In this document: in pieces, positions 15,776 to 25,481 of the stretch
Layout of the letters: each line of letters opens with the position of its first letter
Numbering within the stretch: position 1 is the first letter of the stretch
Assembly (NCBI GenBank): GCA_002786205.1
Contig: PEQM01000008.1
Coordinates: 1-47,044, forward strand
DNA from: Legionella sp.
GTDB lineage: Bacteria; Pseudomonadota; Gammaproteobacteria; Legionellales; Legionellaceae
Length of the DNA stretch: 47,044 bases
Direction of reading: 5' to 3'
Made by a program: the position numbers and the translations under genes
Notes under the pieces: generated by a model
Told to the model about the DNA's origin: nothing
Seen by the model: the letters and a program-made list of their open reading frames with translations, nothing else
Databases searched by the model: none

Positions 15776-18700
15776 ATGATTTCTAAATTTTTTATCGAAA
15801 GGCCAGTATTGGCCAATGTGATTGCGGTATTTATTGTACTGATTGGATTTGTTGCCATTTTAGCTTTGCCAATATCGCAATACCCATCCATTGTGCCTCC
15901 CACTATCCAGGTAACTACGACTTATCCTGGGGCGGATTCAAAAACATTGATAGAAACGGTTGCCTTGCCCATTGAACAACAAGTCAATGGAGTTGAAAAC
16001 ATGCTGTATATGCAATCTAACAGCAGTAATAATGGCACTTATACTTTGATTGTGACTTTTGCAATCGGAACCGATCTTAATTTTGCGCAAGTGTTGGTGC
16101 AAAACAGAGTCCAATCAGCGATGGCCCAGCTACCCGAAGCAGTACAAAAACAAGGGGTTTTAGTACAGCAAAAATCTACGGCCATACTACAGTTTATTAC
16201 GCTGACTTCCGAACATGGTGAGTACGATGGATTGTTTTTAAATAATTATGCCACCATTAACATGCAAGATGAGTTGTCACGTTTGCCAGGCGTAGGGAAC
16301 GTGATTATTTTTGGTTCGGGCAGTTATGCCATGCGGATTTGGCTAGACCCTAAAAAAATGTATGCCTATTCTTTAAATCCTAGCGATGTTTTGAATGCGA
16401 TTAGCAAACAGAACAAGTCCGTTTCTGCCGGTCAAATTGCTTCGCCACCTACTGTAGGCGCGCAAGCTTATCAATTGACAGTGAATGTTCCTGGCCAATT
16501 GGCCAATCCACAGCAATTTGCAGATATAGTAATTAAAACAGATGCAACCAAGCCGAATCAAAATGCCAACAGCAGTACCAGTGCACGTATTGTCAGGATC
16601 AAAGACGTAGGCCGTGTTGAGCTAGGTTCTTCGAGTTACAGTCAGTTGGCAAAATTAAATAATAAACCTGCAGCGGCTATTGGCATTTTCCAGCTTCCAG
16701 GCGCCAATGCACTGGATGTGGCTAATGAAGTGCGAACTACTGTCGCGAAGATGGCAAAGAAATTTCCGCCAGGGTTGTCTTACTCTATTCCCTTTGATAC
16801 GACTATTTTCGTAAAAGCATCTGTTAATGAAGTGTACACCACGCTATTTGAGGCTGGTATTTTGGTTTTGGTTGTTATTTTATTGTTTTTGCAAAATGGA
16901 CGGGCAACCTTGGTTCCAACTACTACAGTACCCGTTACCATTATTGGTGCTTTTTTTGCCATGCTGTTGTTAGGTTATTCGATTAATTTACTGACCTTAT
17001 TTGCTCTGGTCTTGGCTATTGGAATTGTAGTTGATGACGCGATTGTCATCGTTGAAGGGGTCACCCACCATATAGAAAAAGGATTACCGCCCAAAGACGC
17101 GGCTATTGAAGCCATGCGTGAACTGCTGGGACCTATTTTGGGCATTACGCTAGTACTGATGGCGGTTTTTGTTCCTGCAGGCTTTATGCCTGGATTAACG
17201 GGGGCTATGTATGCTCAATTTGCATTAGTCATTGCGGCAACTGCGTTTATTAGCGCGGTTAATGCGATGACTTTAAAGCCAACACAATGCGCTCTTTGGC
17301 TGCGTCCTGTAGAACAGGTAGAAAAGAAAAATAGTATTTTTCGTTGGTTTGATCGCATCTATTATCCGTTAGAGGCAAGATATACTCATTTTATAGACAC
17401 ATTGGTTCATAAAAATAAAACAGTCTGTATGGTTGGACTTTGTTTAGTAGGATTGGCCATTTTTGGTATTACCCGGATTCCTACGGGATTTATTCCACTG
17501 GAAGATCAGGGGTACATGATGTTAAACGTTCAGTTACCTGATGGTGCCTCTTTACAAAGAACAGAAGCATTGATGCAAAATTTAAGCAAAAAAGTCTCTA
17601 CACTAGCTGGTGTTGCCAACGTAATTACTATTGATGGGATATCAATCTTAGATAACAACACCAACTTAAGTAATGCGGGTGTTTTATATATTATTTTCAA
17701 AGATTGGAGTGAGCGAGGGAAAGAAGAAGACATGCTGCATATGTATAATAAATTAAACGAGATTGCAGCAGCAACACAAGAAGCCAAAGTTTTAGTGGTC
17801 GTACCTCCCCCTATTCAAGGCTTGGGCATGTCGGGTGGCTTTCAAATGCAATTGGAGCTACAAGATGGTAGTTTTGATTATAGAAAATTACAGGCAGCAA
17901 CAGATGAGTTGATTCGTTACGCAAGCCTACGCCCTGAAGTACAAAAACTGATGACTTCCTTTCGTTCTGCTGTGCCGCAAGTGGCTGCACCGATAGATCG
18001 GACCAAAGCGGAATCATTAGGTGTGGCAGTCGGAGATGCAACAGAGACATTACAGACTTATCTGGGGTCTTCTTATGTGAATTTGTTTACTAAATTTGGC
18101 CAGGTATTTCAAGTTTACGTGCAAGCTGAGTCTGATGCCAGAATGACCGTTGAAGATGTCCGCAACTTTTACGTTAAAAACAAAAGTGGTGGCATGGTGC
18201 CCATAGGAACGCTTACAGATATTTATCCTGATTTGGGACCCGCTATTATTTCTTTATACAATCTGTATCCTTCCAGTAATATTTATGGCATGTCTGGGCA
18301 GGGTTACAGCTCAGGTCAATCGATGAAGGTGATGGAAGAATTGGCTAAAAAAATTCTTCCTGCTGGTATTTCGTATGAGTGGACCAGCACTTCTTATCAA
18401 GAGAAAGTAGCGGGTAATTTGAGTTATTATATTTTTCTATTGTCTTTGATTTTGGTCTATTTGATATTGGCTGGACAATATGAAAGCTGGATTACTCCTG
18501 GTGCGGTATTATTAAGCGTCCCCTTGGCTTTGATAGGCACTGTTTTGGCTTTGTCTTTGTTGGGGGTGGCCAATAATATGTACACTCAAATCGGTTTGTT
18601 GTTATTAATCGCGTTGTCAGCAAAAAATGCCATTTTGATTGTGGAGGTGGCACGTGAAGAAGAGATGAAGAACAATAAAACCGCAATGGAAGCGGCTGTG

Positions 18701-18937
18701 TTAGGCGCAAAAATGCGATTTAGGCCTATTTTAATGACTTCTTTTGCTTTTATTTTGGGGGTGATGCCTTTAGTCTTTGCTACAGGGGCAGGGGCTAATG
18801 CCAGACGCTCTATAGGTATTGCGGTTAGTAGTGGTATGCTGGCATCCACCTGTCTGGCAGTAGTTTTTGTGCCTGCATTTTATGTATTGCTTCGTCAGTG
18901 GGAAGGGCGAAAGCAGGGAAGAGACAGTACAGAATAA
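15776..18937 (+). CDS. RND multidrug efflux transporter, HAE1 family (AcrB/MexB-like)
   Basis: This 1053-residue inner-membrane proton-driven pump has the usual length for AcrB homologues. The N-terminus ISKFFIERPVLANVIAVFIV is characteristic. Helix 4 contains the proton-relay DD pair (LAIGIVVDDAIVIVEG), and the conserved Lys lies in helix 10 (LIALSAKNAILIVEVAREEE). Two large periplasmic porter/docking loops are present, with duplicated halves. The gene order channel-adaptor-pump is less common than adaptor-pump-channel, but all three genes are intact and co-directional. The likely substrates (dyes, detergents, antibiotics) are a family inference. No local regulator gene of the TetR or MarR type is visible. 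Confidence 0.95.
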   Translation: MISKFFIERPVLANVIAVFIVLIGFVAILALPISQYPSIVPPTIQVTTTYPGADSKTLIETVALPIEQQVNGVENMLYMQSNSSNNGTYTLIVTFAIGTDLNFAQVLVQNRVQSAMAQLPEAVQKQGVLVQQKSTAILQFITLTSEHGEYDGLFLNNYATINMQDELSRLPGVGNVIIFGSGSYAMRIWLDPKKMYAYSLNPSDVLNAISKQNKSVSAGQIASPPTVGAQAYQLTVNVPGQLANPQQFADIVIKTDATKPNQNANSSTSARIVRIKDVGRVELGSSSYSQLAKLNNKPAAAIGIFQLPGANALDVANEVRTTVAKMAKKFPPGLSYSIPFDTTIFVKASVNEVYTTLFEAGILVLVVILLFLQNGRATLVPTTTVPVTIIGAFFAMLLLGYSINLLTLFALVLAIGIVVDDAIVIVEGVTHHIEKGLPPKDAAIEAMRELLGPILGITLVLMAVFVPAGFMPGLTGAMYAQFALVIAATAFISAVNAMTLKPTQCALWLRPVEQVEKKNSIFRWFDRIYYPLEARYTHFIDTLVHKNKTVCMVGLCLVGLAIFGITRIPTGFIPLEDQGYMMLNVQLPDGASLQRTEALMQNLSKKVSTLAGVANVITIDGISILDNNTNLSNAGVLYIIFKDWSERGKEEDMLHMYNKLNEIAAATQEAKVLVVVPPPIQGLGMSGGFQMQLELQDGSFDYRKLQAATDELIRYASLRPEVQKLMTSFRSAVPQVAAPIDRTKAESLGVAVGDATETLQTYLGSSYVNLFTKFGQVFQVYVQAESDARMTVEDVRNFYVKNKSGGMVPIGTLTDIYPDLGPAIISLYNLYPSSNIYGMSGQGYSSGQSMKVMEELAKKILPAGISYEWTSTSYQEKVAGNLSYYIFLLSLILVYLILAGQYESWITPGAVLLSVPLALIGTVLALSLLGVANNMYTQIGLLLLIALSAKNAILIVEVAREEEMKNNKTAMEAAVLGAKMRFRPILMTSFAFILGVMPLVFATGAGANARRSIGIAVSSGMLASTCLAVVFVPAFYVLLRQWEGRKQGRDSTE

Positions 18938-18975
18938 AAAGGTGAGATATCAACCAACATTGAAATAGGGCAGAG

Positions 18976-20856
18976 TTATATCTCTGCCAGATTGCCTTTT
19001 GACTCCAGCCATATTTTCCTATCGGATGCTCTTTTTTTATTGAGCATCATGTCCATGACCGCCTCGGTACTTTCTTCATCTTCTAAAGTTAATTGTACAA
19101 GGCGTCTGGTATCGGGTGCCATAGTGGTTTCGCGTAATTGAATAGGATTCATTTCTCCTAAGCCTTTAAATCGTTGTACATTGATTTTGGATTTAGAGGT
19201 TTTAGTGAGGTGTTCTATAATTTGTACTTTTTCATCTTCATCCAGAGCGTAATGTACTATTTTTCCTGCATCGATGCGAAAAAGAGGGGGCATGGCGACA
19301 AAAACATGACCAGCTTTTACTAATGGCTTGAAGTGTTTTAAAAACAAGGCACAAATCAAGGTGGCAATATGTGCGCCATCAGAATCCGCATCAGCAAGGA
19401 TACATAATTTTCCATAGCGTAAGCCACTTAAATCCTCAGAGCCTGGATCAACGCCTATGGCAACAGAAATATCATGAATTTCCTGAGAAGCTAGAACTTG
19501 TGAGGAATCCACTTCCCATGAATTTAGAATTTTACCGCGTAAAGGCAAAATGGCTTGAAAATCTTTATTACGAGCTTGTTTTGCCGAACCACCGGCAGAA
19601 TCGCCTTCGACAAGAAATAATTCAGCCTGGCTTAAATCGGTTTGTAAACAATCAGCCAGCTTACCCGGTAGAGCTGGGCCTTGACTGACCCGTTTTCTTG
19701 CTACCTGTTTGGCCTGTTTTAACCGTTTTTGTGCTCGTTCAATGGCAAGAGACGCAATAGACTCTCCTTGATTTCTATGCTGATTGAGCCAAAGAGAAAA
19801 GGCATCTTTGACTACGTTGCTGACGAAAGCAGATATTTGACGCGAACTCAATCTTTCTTTAGTCTGCCCTGCAAATTGAGGCTCTTTCATTTTTACCGAT
19901 AAAACATATTGGCAAGGCTCCCATAGATCATCAGCTGTTAACTTAATACCTCGCGGTAGCAGATTTCTTAACTCACAAAATTCATTCATGGCGTCAAACA
20001 GTCCTGAACGAAGCCCATTAACATGAGTTCCGCCTTGAATGGTAGGAATCAAATTGACATAACTTTCATTCAGGCTGCTATTGGCTGTTTCGGTCCATAC
20101 CAAAGCCCAATCGACAGTGGCTTCGTCATTATTAAATTCACCGACAAAAGGATGCTCTGGCAGATAGTCTGTAGAAAGATTTTGTTTTAAGTAATCTCCC
20201 AATCCATGTTCATAGCACCATGAATGGGTTTCGTTGGTTTGTTTATTGATAAAAGTCATGGACAAACCACTACATAAGACTGCCTTTGCACGTAAGACAT
20301 GCAGTAAATGCTTGATGGCGATTTTAGTAGTGTCAAAGTATTTGGGGTTAGGCCAGAAACGAATGGTAGTGCCTGTTTCCCTTTTTTTAGTGAGGCCTGC
20401 TTCGTTTAGCTCGCATAATTTATCGCCATTAGCAAAAGACATTTGGTATAAAATACCATTGCGTTTGATGGAAACATCGAGTCGATCGGATAGGGCATTA
20501 ACCACCGAAACGCCAACCCCATGTAATCCGCCAGAGAAACTATAATTTTTATCAGAAAATTTTCCTCCGGCATGTAAGCGGGTCATAATCACTTCTACAC
20601 CACTTAAACCTAATTGGGGATGAATGTCTACAGGCATGCCCCGACCATTGTCTTCTACTTCAATAGAGCCATCTTCATGAAGTGTTACTTGAATGGTGCT
20701 GGCATGCCCTGCAAGCACTTCGTCAACACTGTTATCAATGACCTCTTGTGCCAAATGATTGGGACGCGAAGTATCCGTATACATGCCAGGACGTCGTTGT
20801 ACAGGCTCAAGACCGTTGAGCACTTCTATTGCTTCTGCATTGTAAGATTGAGTCAT
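18976..20856 (-). CDS. parE: DNA topoisomerase IV subunit B
   Basis: This is the ATPase subunit of topoisomerase IV, which decatenates daughter chromosomes together with ParC. The GHKL ATPase domain includes QEVIDNSVDEVLAGHA (Glu38 and Asn42), VEDNGRGMP and GGLHGVGVSVVNALS. The transducer domain follows. The TOPRIM domain has the EGDSAGGSAKQARN glutamate and the DADSDGAHI aspartates, and the C-terminus keeps RFKGLGEMNPIQLRETTM. The length of 626 residues matches ParE (about 630) rather than GyrB (about 800), because the GyrB tail insertion is missing. A 16-bp perfect palindrome lies 41 bases upstream of ATG 20856. Confidence 0.96.
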   Translation of the reverse strand: MTQSYNAEAIEVLNGLEPVQRRPGMYTDTSRPNHLAQEVIDNSVDEVLAGHASTIQVTLHEDGSIEVEDNGRGMPVDIHPQLGLSGVEVIMTRLHAGGKFSDKNYSFSGGLHGVGVSVVNALSDRLDVSIKRNGILYQMSFANGDKLCELNEAGLTKKRETGTTIRFWPNPKYFDTTKIAIKHLLHVLRAKAVLCSGLSMTFINKQTNETHSWCYEHGLGDYLKQNLSTDYLPEHPFVGEFNNDEATVDWALVWTETANSSLNESYVNLIPTIQGGTHVNGLRSGLFDAMNEFCELRNLLPRGIKLTADDLWEPCQYVLSVKMKEPQFAGQTKERLSSRQISAFVSNVVKDAFSLWLNQHRNQGESIASLAIERAQKRLKQAKQVARKRVSQGPALPGKLADCLQTDLSQAELFLVEGDSAGGSAKQARNKDFQAILPLRGKILNSWEVDSSQVLASQEIHDISVAIGVDPGSEDLSGLRYGKLCILADADSDGAHIATLICALFLKHFKPLVKAGHVFVAMPPLFRIDAGKIVHYALDEDEKVQIIEHLTKTSKSKINVQRFKGLGEMNPIQLRETTMAPDTRRLVQLTLEDEESTEAVMDMMLNKKRASDRKIWLESKGNLAEI

Positions 20857-20896
20857 GGCTATGTATCCGTTGTAAATAGACTATTTTAACATAATT

Positions 20897-20912
20897 TACT
20901 CTGTACAGAGTA
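20897..20912. promoter_or_regulatory. 16-bp perfect palindrome upstream of parE
   Basis: TACTCTGTACAGAGTA is exactly self-complementary. It lies in the parE upstream region, overlapping where a promoter would be expected on the minus strand. It looks like a repressor operator. CTGT/ACAG half-sites recall LexA boxes, but the spacing is too short for one. Confidence 0.5.
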
Positions 20913-21093
20913 TAATTTGTTATACAAGGGCTAATATTTGCCTGATTGTTAGAGAGGCCAATAGGACTTTCATGGGCTTGCAATAGCCGTCATCTGTCAG
21001 GGTTGATCTGATAAAAACAATAGGTTACGCTTCCAAACCGATAGCTTGAGAATAAACGGTTCTATTCTTGACAATATGGCCATAAGAGGATTT

Positions 21094-21975
21094 ATGAGTA
21101 AAAAAATATCATTTGTTAACCAAGCTGAATACGATAGTTTCTTGCAAAATGCATTGACATTGCAAGGTTCTATTACGCCAAGAGTGATCAAGAAAGTTTT
21201 TTTTATTTTTCTTTATTCTTCTTTTATCGCAATGATCAATTATATCGTGCCCTCTGTCTATTTGCCTATCGGTCCTTTTGAATACGCGGGATTAGTCATG
21301 GGGTTAATCTTGGTTTTCAGGCTTAATGCGGGTTACGATCGTTGGTGGGAAGCGCGAAAAATATGGGGTAATATTGTTAATCAAAGTAGAAATCTGGCCA
21401 TTGTGGTTGCTAATTATGTAAGCACCGATGATCTGCATGCAAAAGCTAAATTAATTAATTATATCAAGGCGATGCCCTTTTTAGTGAAAAACAGTCTGCG
21501 GGCTATAGAGTCAGTTGATGACATTCAACATTTAATAGAAAAAAATGAGCTGTCGCACATAGTTCAGTCAAATAACGCTCCTGTTGTATTGTCATCGATG
21601 ACAGCTGATGCATTGAATGGTTTTCGCAATCAAAATCAGTTGGATTCATTTGCTTTTCTGGAAGCTGAAAAAATGCGTGCCCTTATTCTTGATTGTCATG
21701 GGGCTTGTGAACGCATTTTAAAAACGCCCATTCCTTTTGTGATGGCAGTTAAATCAAGACGTTTTATTTTTATGTTTTTAATGGCTCTGCCTTTTGCAAT
21801 AGTCAGTACCTCCATATACATTACCCCGTTTATTACTGCTTTGGTGGCCTATGCTTTATTTTCACTCGATCAAATCGGCGTAGAGTTACAAAATCCTTTT
21901 TCTCAGAACAACTTAAGCCATCTGCCCCTGGATGGTATTTGCCTAAGTATTGAAAAAAATATAGAAGAATTGTAG
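21094..21975 (+). CDS. Bestrophin-like (UPF0187/YneE) membrane channel protein
   Basis: This inner-membrane protein of about 293 residues belongs to the bacterial bestrophin-like family, members of which form pentameric ion channels. The signature stretch is FRLNAGYDRWWEARKIWGNI followed by VNQSRNLA. Hydrophobic segments lie at residues 30-70 and 225-265, the usual two-plus-two arrangement. ATG 21094 is chosen because AAGAGG precedes it at about five bases; the frame extends upstream to 21046. The ion transported is unknown (bacterial KpBest is cation-selective; animal bestrophins pass chloride). It is a single gene, with 230 non-coding bases before the next gene. Confidence 0.85.
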   Translation: MSKKISFVNQAEYDSFLQNALTLQGSITPRVIKKVFFIFLYSSFIAMINYIVPSVYLPIGPFEYAGLVMGLILVFRLNAGYDRWWEARKIWGNIVNQSRNLAIVVANYVSTDDLHAKAKLINYIKAMPFLVKNSLRAIESVDDIQHLIEKNELSHIVQSNNAPVVLSSMTADALNGFRNQNQLDSFAFLEAEKMRALILDCHGACERILKTPIPFVMAVKSRRFIFMFLMALPFAIVSTSIYITPFITALVAYALFSLDQIGVELQNPFSQNNLSHLPLDGICLSIEKNIEEL

Positions 21976-22204
21976 ATCGTATTGATAGTTCACGCATGAA
22001 TGCGCTCTTAATATGAATTAATTTAGCCAAGAGGCCTTCATTCTTTTGTTTCTACTGCTATGCTTTTAATAAGAAAAGCCTAATCAAGGGCAAGTGCTCA
22101 AAAAATTTCAGTGCCATCTCTAAAGATTGCAATATAGTGATTTGAAAAGAGATGTTGCTGGTGCGAGGGTTAATTTTTTTATATTTATGGACTGGGTTTA
22201 GAGC

Positions 22205-23530
22205 ATGGCAAACAAGAAAAAATTAGTAGATGCTTCTATCGGAATGCAAGAGCTTGAACGAGAAGTATTGCGTAGTGAAATTTTACGCCTGACCATTTTA
22301 ATGCTTCTCTTTTTCGTACTCACCCTTTATGTTAGCTTGACGGTGGTATTTTTTCCTGCTGCTTTTCATTATGTTTTTGCTTATGAAGTTTTCTACTGGG
22401 TGCCAATAATCATTTCATTATTCATTACACTGTACTATTTCGTGCTGAGATGGTTGTATAAGCGAGCCTATAATTCCTCTCAAGCAGTTTCTTCTCTAGT
22501 GCGTTATATCAGTTTATTTATAGAGATGAGTATTCCGACCCTGATTCTCTATGTGACTGTAGTCTCTCACCCTGTGATTTATGTGCTTATTTCTCCGCGT
22601 TTGCTATTGTATTCTTTGTTTATTACATTATCAGCACTCACTTTAAATCGTTCTCTTTGTATTTTTGCCGGGGTTGTTGCCGCTGTTGAATACAGCGCGC
22701 TCTCATTTTATGTTTATTTTCAGTATCAAGCGACTGACTTGGTTAATTTCCATTATCTCTCACTTACTAAAGAGCACACTATCACTTCATTAATATTGAA
22801 TCGCTCGGGGTTTTTTTTCTTAGGAGGATGCGTCACCGCATTTATTACGCAACAAATAAAAAATCGCTTGTTTGCTGCCTTTGAAGCCACGAAGCAACGT
22901 GAGCATATTGCCCAGATCTTTGGTCGTCATGTGTCCCCGGAAGTCGTTGATATGTTGTTGCAAGACGATAAAACATTGGTTAGTGAATCCAAAGATGTAT
23001 GTGTGCTGTTTTTAGATATTCGTGGGTTTACTACTTTTTCAGAAAATAAAGCACCAGAAGAGGTGGTCAATTATCTAAATTATCTATTTGGTTTTATGGT
23101 TGATATTATTAATTCACATCATGGCATTATCAATAAATTTTTAGGTGATGGATTTATGGCGGTTTTTGGTGCGCCTTTATCGAGTAGTCATATTACCGAC
23201 AATGCTTTGAATGCGGCTATGGAGATGATTCAACGAATTAAAAAAGAAGTGGCTGATGGCGCTATTCCTGAGACGAGAATTGGCATAGGTATTCATTATG
23301 GCAGGGTAGTGACTGGTACGATAGGGGCATTTCAACGGCAAGAATATACGGTTATTGGCGATGTTGTTAATCTGGCATCGCGAATAGAAAAGCTTAATAA
23401 GGAATATCAAAGTCAAATATTGATTTCGGAAGACGTGTATACACAATTAGAAGAAAAAAGAGGCACTTTACTCGGCGAGGTGACCGTCATGGGCAGGCAT
23501 CATCCTATTAAAGTGTATGAAGTGCTATAA
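22205..23530 (+). CDS. Membrane-bound class III adenylate cyclase
   Basis: This 441-residue protein has about six N-terminal transmembrane helices (residues 27-215), a short helical linker (RHVSPEVVDMLL) and a C-terminal class III cyclase domain. Metal-binding Asp271 (FLDIRGFTTFSE) and Asp315 (KFLGDGFMAVFG) are present. Lys311 and Thr382 fit adenine recognition, and Asn389/Arg393 (VNLASRI) fit transition-state stabilisation. All catalytic residues are therefore in place and cAMP is the likely product. No HAMP, PAS or GAF domain is visible, so the membrane region is probably the sensor. Legionella genomes are known to carry several class III cyclases. It converges on proS, with a strong hairpin in between. 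Confidence 0.9.
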   Translation: MANKKKLVDASIGMQELEREVLRSEILRLTILMLLFFVLTLYVSLTVVFFPAAFHYVFAYEVFYWVPIIISLFITLYYFVLRWLYKRAYNSSQAVSSLVRYISLFIEMSIPTLILYVTVVSHPVIYVLISPRLLLYSLFITLSALTLNRSLCIFAGVVAAVEYSALSFYVYFQYQATDLVNFHYLSLTKEHTITSLILNRSGFFFLGGCVTAFITQQIKNRLFAAFEATKQREHIAQIFGRHVSPEVVDMLLQDDKTLVSESKDVCVLFLDIRGFTTFSENKAPEEVVNYLNYLFGFMVDIINSHHGIINKFLGDGFMAVFGAPLSSSHITDNALNAAMEMIQRIKKEVADGAIPETRIGIGIHYGRVVTGTIGAFQRQEYTVIGDVVNLASRIEKLNKEYQSQILISEDVYTQLEEKRGTLLGEVTVMGRHHPIKVYEVL

Positions 23531-23532
23531 AG

Positions 23533-23562
23533 GCTGGTTTTTGTTAAATAACAAAAACCAGC
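23533..23562. terminator. 13-bp perfect hairpin between convergent cyclase and proS
   Basis: GCTGGTTTTTGTT (23533-23545) pairs with AACAAAAACCAGC (23550-23562) around a four-base loop. It lies three bases after the cyclase stop and about 36 bases beyond the proS stop. There is no external U-tract, so intrinsic termination is plausible but not certain. Confidence 0.5.
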
Positions 23563-23598
23563 AAGCCTGGGTAAGGTTCACCGAGGCGATGACCAGCA

Positions 23599-25302
23599 TT
23601 AAGAACAAGAGCTTAAATAAGAGACAATATCCTCGTATGCAATAGTCTGCGCTTCTTGCTCTGTGCGGGCTTTGTATTCTACACAAGCATTTTCTAAAGT
23701 ACGTTCACTGATGACAACACGGTGTGGTATTCCTATCAGGTCATGATCAGCAAAAAGTACGCCAGGCCTTTCTTTGCGATCATCGAGTAGTACATCAACA
23801 CCTAATTGGGATAATTGTTGATACAGTGCATCGGCTTTCTCGGCAACCGTCTGCGATTTATGGCCATTAATAGGGATGATGACCACGTCAAAAGGCGCTA
23901 TGGCTTGTGGCCAGATAATGCCTTTATCATCATGGTGTTGTTCTATTGCGGCAGCAACCACTCGAGAAATACCTAACCCATAACAGCCCATCATCATGGT
24001 TTGTAATTGTCCTTGCTGATTAATAACTTGAGCATTCATTGCTTGAGCGTATTTTTCACCCAGTTGAAAAACATGACCTACTTCAATACCGCGACAGGAG
24101 TGTAAAGTGCCTTGGCCATCGGGACTTGGGTCTCCATTTTTTACATTGCGTAAGTCATAATCCTGATAAGTAGTGACATCTTTATCCCATTGTACTTGCA
24201 TGAAATGCTTGTCTTTTTGATTGGCGCCACAAGTAAAGCCACTTAATGCCAATGCATGATGGTCCACTATAACGGGGATAGGTAAATCAATGGGACCTAA
24301 GGAGCCAACAGGTGCATTCAATTCTTCCATGATGTATTCTTCATCAATAAACAATAAAGGTGAGTGCACCAAAGGATGTTTTATAGCCTTTACTTCATTT
24401 AATTCATCATCGCCTTTGAGAACCAAAGCAACCATAGGATGCTCTGTTCCTTTTACTATCAAAGTCTTGACCGTGTTTCCTTCGTCAATTTGTAAAAAGG
24501 CAGCAACTTCCTGGATTGTTTTTTGTGCAGGGGTGTCTACCAGTTGCCTATTCATATGAGCTTGGACGACGGCTTTTTCTGGTTTCAAGCAGGTTGCTTG
24601 TTCTATATTGGCCGCATAATGACTTTGATCACTATAAAAAATCAAATCTTCCCCAGAGTCAGCCAATACTTGAAATTCATGTGATGCAGAACCGCCAATG
24701 GCACCAGTGTCTGCTTCTACTGCGCGATATTTTAATCCCATTCTGTCAAAAATACGGCTGTAGGTTTGATACATGACATCATAGGTTTGTTGTAATGATT
24801 CAGTAGTAATATGAAAAGAGTAAGCATCTTTCATGATGAATTCACGAGCACGCATGACACCAAAACGAGGACGAATTTCATCGCGAAATTTGGTTTGTAT
24901 CTGATAGAAATTGGCAGGTAGTTGCTTATAGGATTGCAGTTCTGTGCGCATGATATCAGTGATCACTTCTTCATGAGTAGGGCCATAACAATACTCACGC
25001 TGATTGTTGTCATGCATTTTCAGCAATTGTCCGCCAAAAGTTTCCCAGCGTCCCGTTTCTTGCCATAATTCGGCAGGTTGAACAGCCGGCATTAAAATTT
25101 CCATCGCCTGAGCTTTGTTCATTTCTTCTCGTACAATCTGTTCTATTTTGCGAAGTACTTTCAAACCCAAAGGCATCCAGGTATACAAACCTGAACCCAA
25201 TTTACGAATCATGCCTGTTCTTAGCATGAGCTGATGTGATTTTATTTCTGCGTCATTAGGTGTTTCTTTTTGTGTGGCTAAAAACCATTGAGATACCCGC
25301 AT
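23599..25302 (-). CDS. proS: Prolyl-tRNA synthetase
   Basis: This is a class II aminoacyl-tRNA synthetase that charges tRNA-Pro. Its 567 residues match the bacterial-type enzyme with an inserted editing (INS) domain. Motif 1 lies around [18 protein letters not shown], motif 2 at [20 protein letters not shown] and motif 3 at [17 protein letters not shown]. The editing domain occupies roughly residues 225-400 and should remove mischarged alanine. The anticodon-binding domain is at the C-terminus ([20 protein letters not shown]). The start [13 protein letters not shown] is typical. The upstream region contains a long inverted repeat at 25349-25413. Confidence 0.96.
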   Translation of the reverse strand: MRVSQWFLATQKETPNDAEIKSHQLMLRTGMIRKLGSGLYTWMPLGLKVLRKIEQIVREEMNKAQAMEILMPAVQPAELWQETGRWETFGGQLLKMHDNNQREYCYGPTHEEVITDIMRTELQSYKQLPANFYQIQTKFRDEIRPRFGVMRAREFIMKDAYSFHITTESLQQTYDVMYQTYSRIFDRMGLKYRAVEADTGAIGGSASHEFQVLADSGEDLIFYSDQSHYAANIEQATCLKPEKAVVQAHMNRQLVDTPAQKTIQEVAAFLQIDEGNTVKTLIVKGTEHPMVALVLKGDDELNEVKAIKHPLVHSPLLFIDEEYIMEELNAPVGSLGPIDLPIPVIVDHHALALSGFTCGANQKDKHFMQVQWDKDVTTYQDYDLRNVKNGDPSPDGQGTLHSCRGIEVGHVFQLGEKYAQAMNAQVINQQGQLQTMMMGCYGLGISRVVAAAIEQHHDDKGIIWPQAIAPFDVVIIPINGHKSQTVAEKADALYQQLSQLGVDVLLDDRKERPGVLFADHDLIGIPHRVVISERTLENACVEYKARTEQEAQTIAYEDIVSYLSSCS

Positions 25303-25348
25303 TACTGCTCCTGGATTTGGTAAGTTACATAAAGAAGTATTATATACT

Positions 25349-25413
25349 CAAGTTCCTTCAAAATGCGATTTTTGGTTTATCGCTTTTCGACCTGGCGATT
25401 TTGAAGAAACTTG
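25349..25413. repeat. 65-bp inverted repeat upstream of proS
   Basis: CAAGTTCCTTCAAAAT (25349-25364) and ATTTTGAAGAAACTTG (25398-25413) match as inverse complements at 15 of 16 positions, with further GCGA/TCGC-type pairing inside. It lies 47 bases upstream of the proS start. It looks like a dispersed palindromic element or a leader structure. Confidence 0.6.
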
Positions 25414-25481
25414 GGCATAGACAAGACAGTTAATAATGCCATTTGAACACCGGATGCATGAGATAGGCATCTTGATCTGGA

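Noticed and set aside
13030-18937. A new type of transport system in the three-gene cluster
   Set aside because: All three proteins match the standard RND tripartite efflux families; only the gene order (channel first) is slightly uncommon.
18969-18988. GGCAGAG/CTCTGCC hairpin at the parE end, as a terminator
   Set aside because: The stem overlaps the stop codon and has no convincing U-tract on either strand, so I left it out of the feature list.
20897-20912. LexA/SOS box upstream of parE
   Set aside because: The half-sites are CTGT and ACAG but directly adjacent; a LexA box needs an eight-base spacer.
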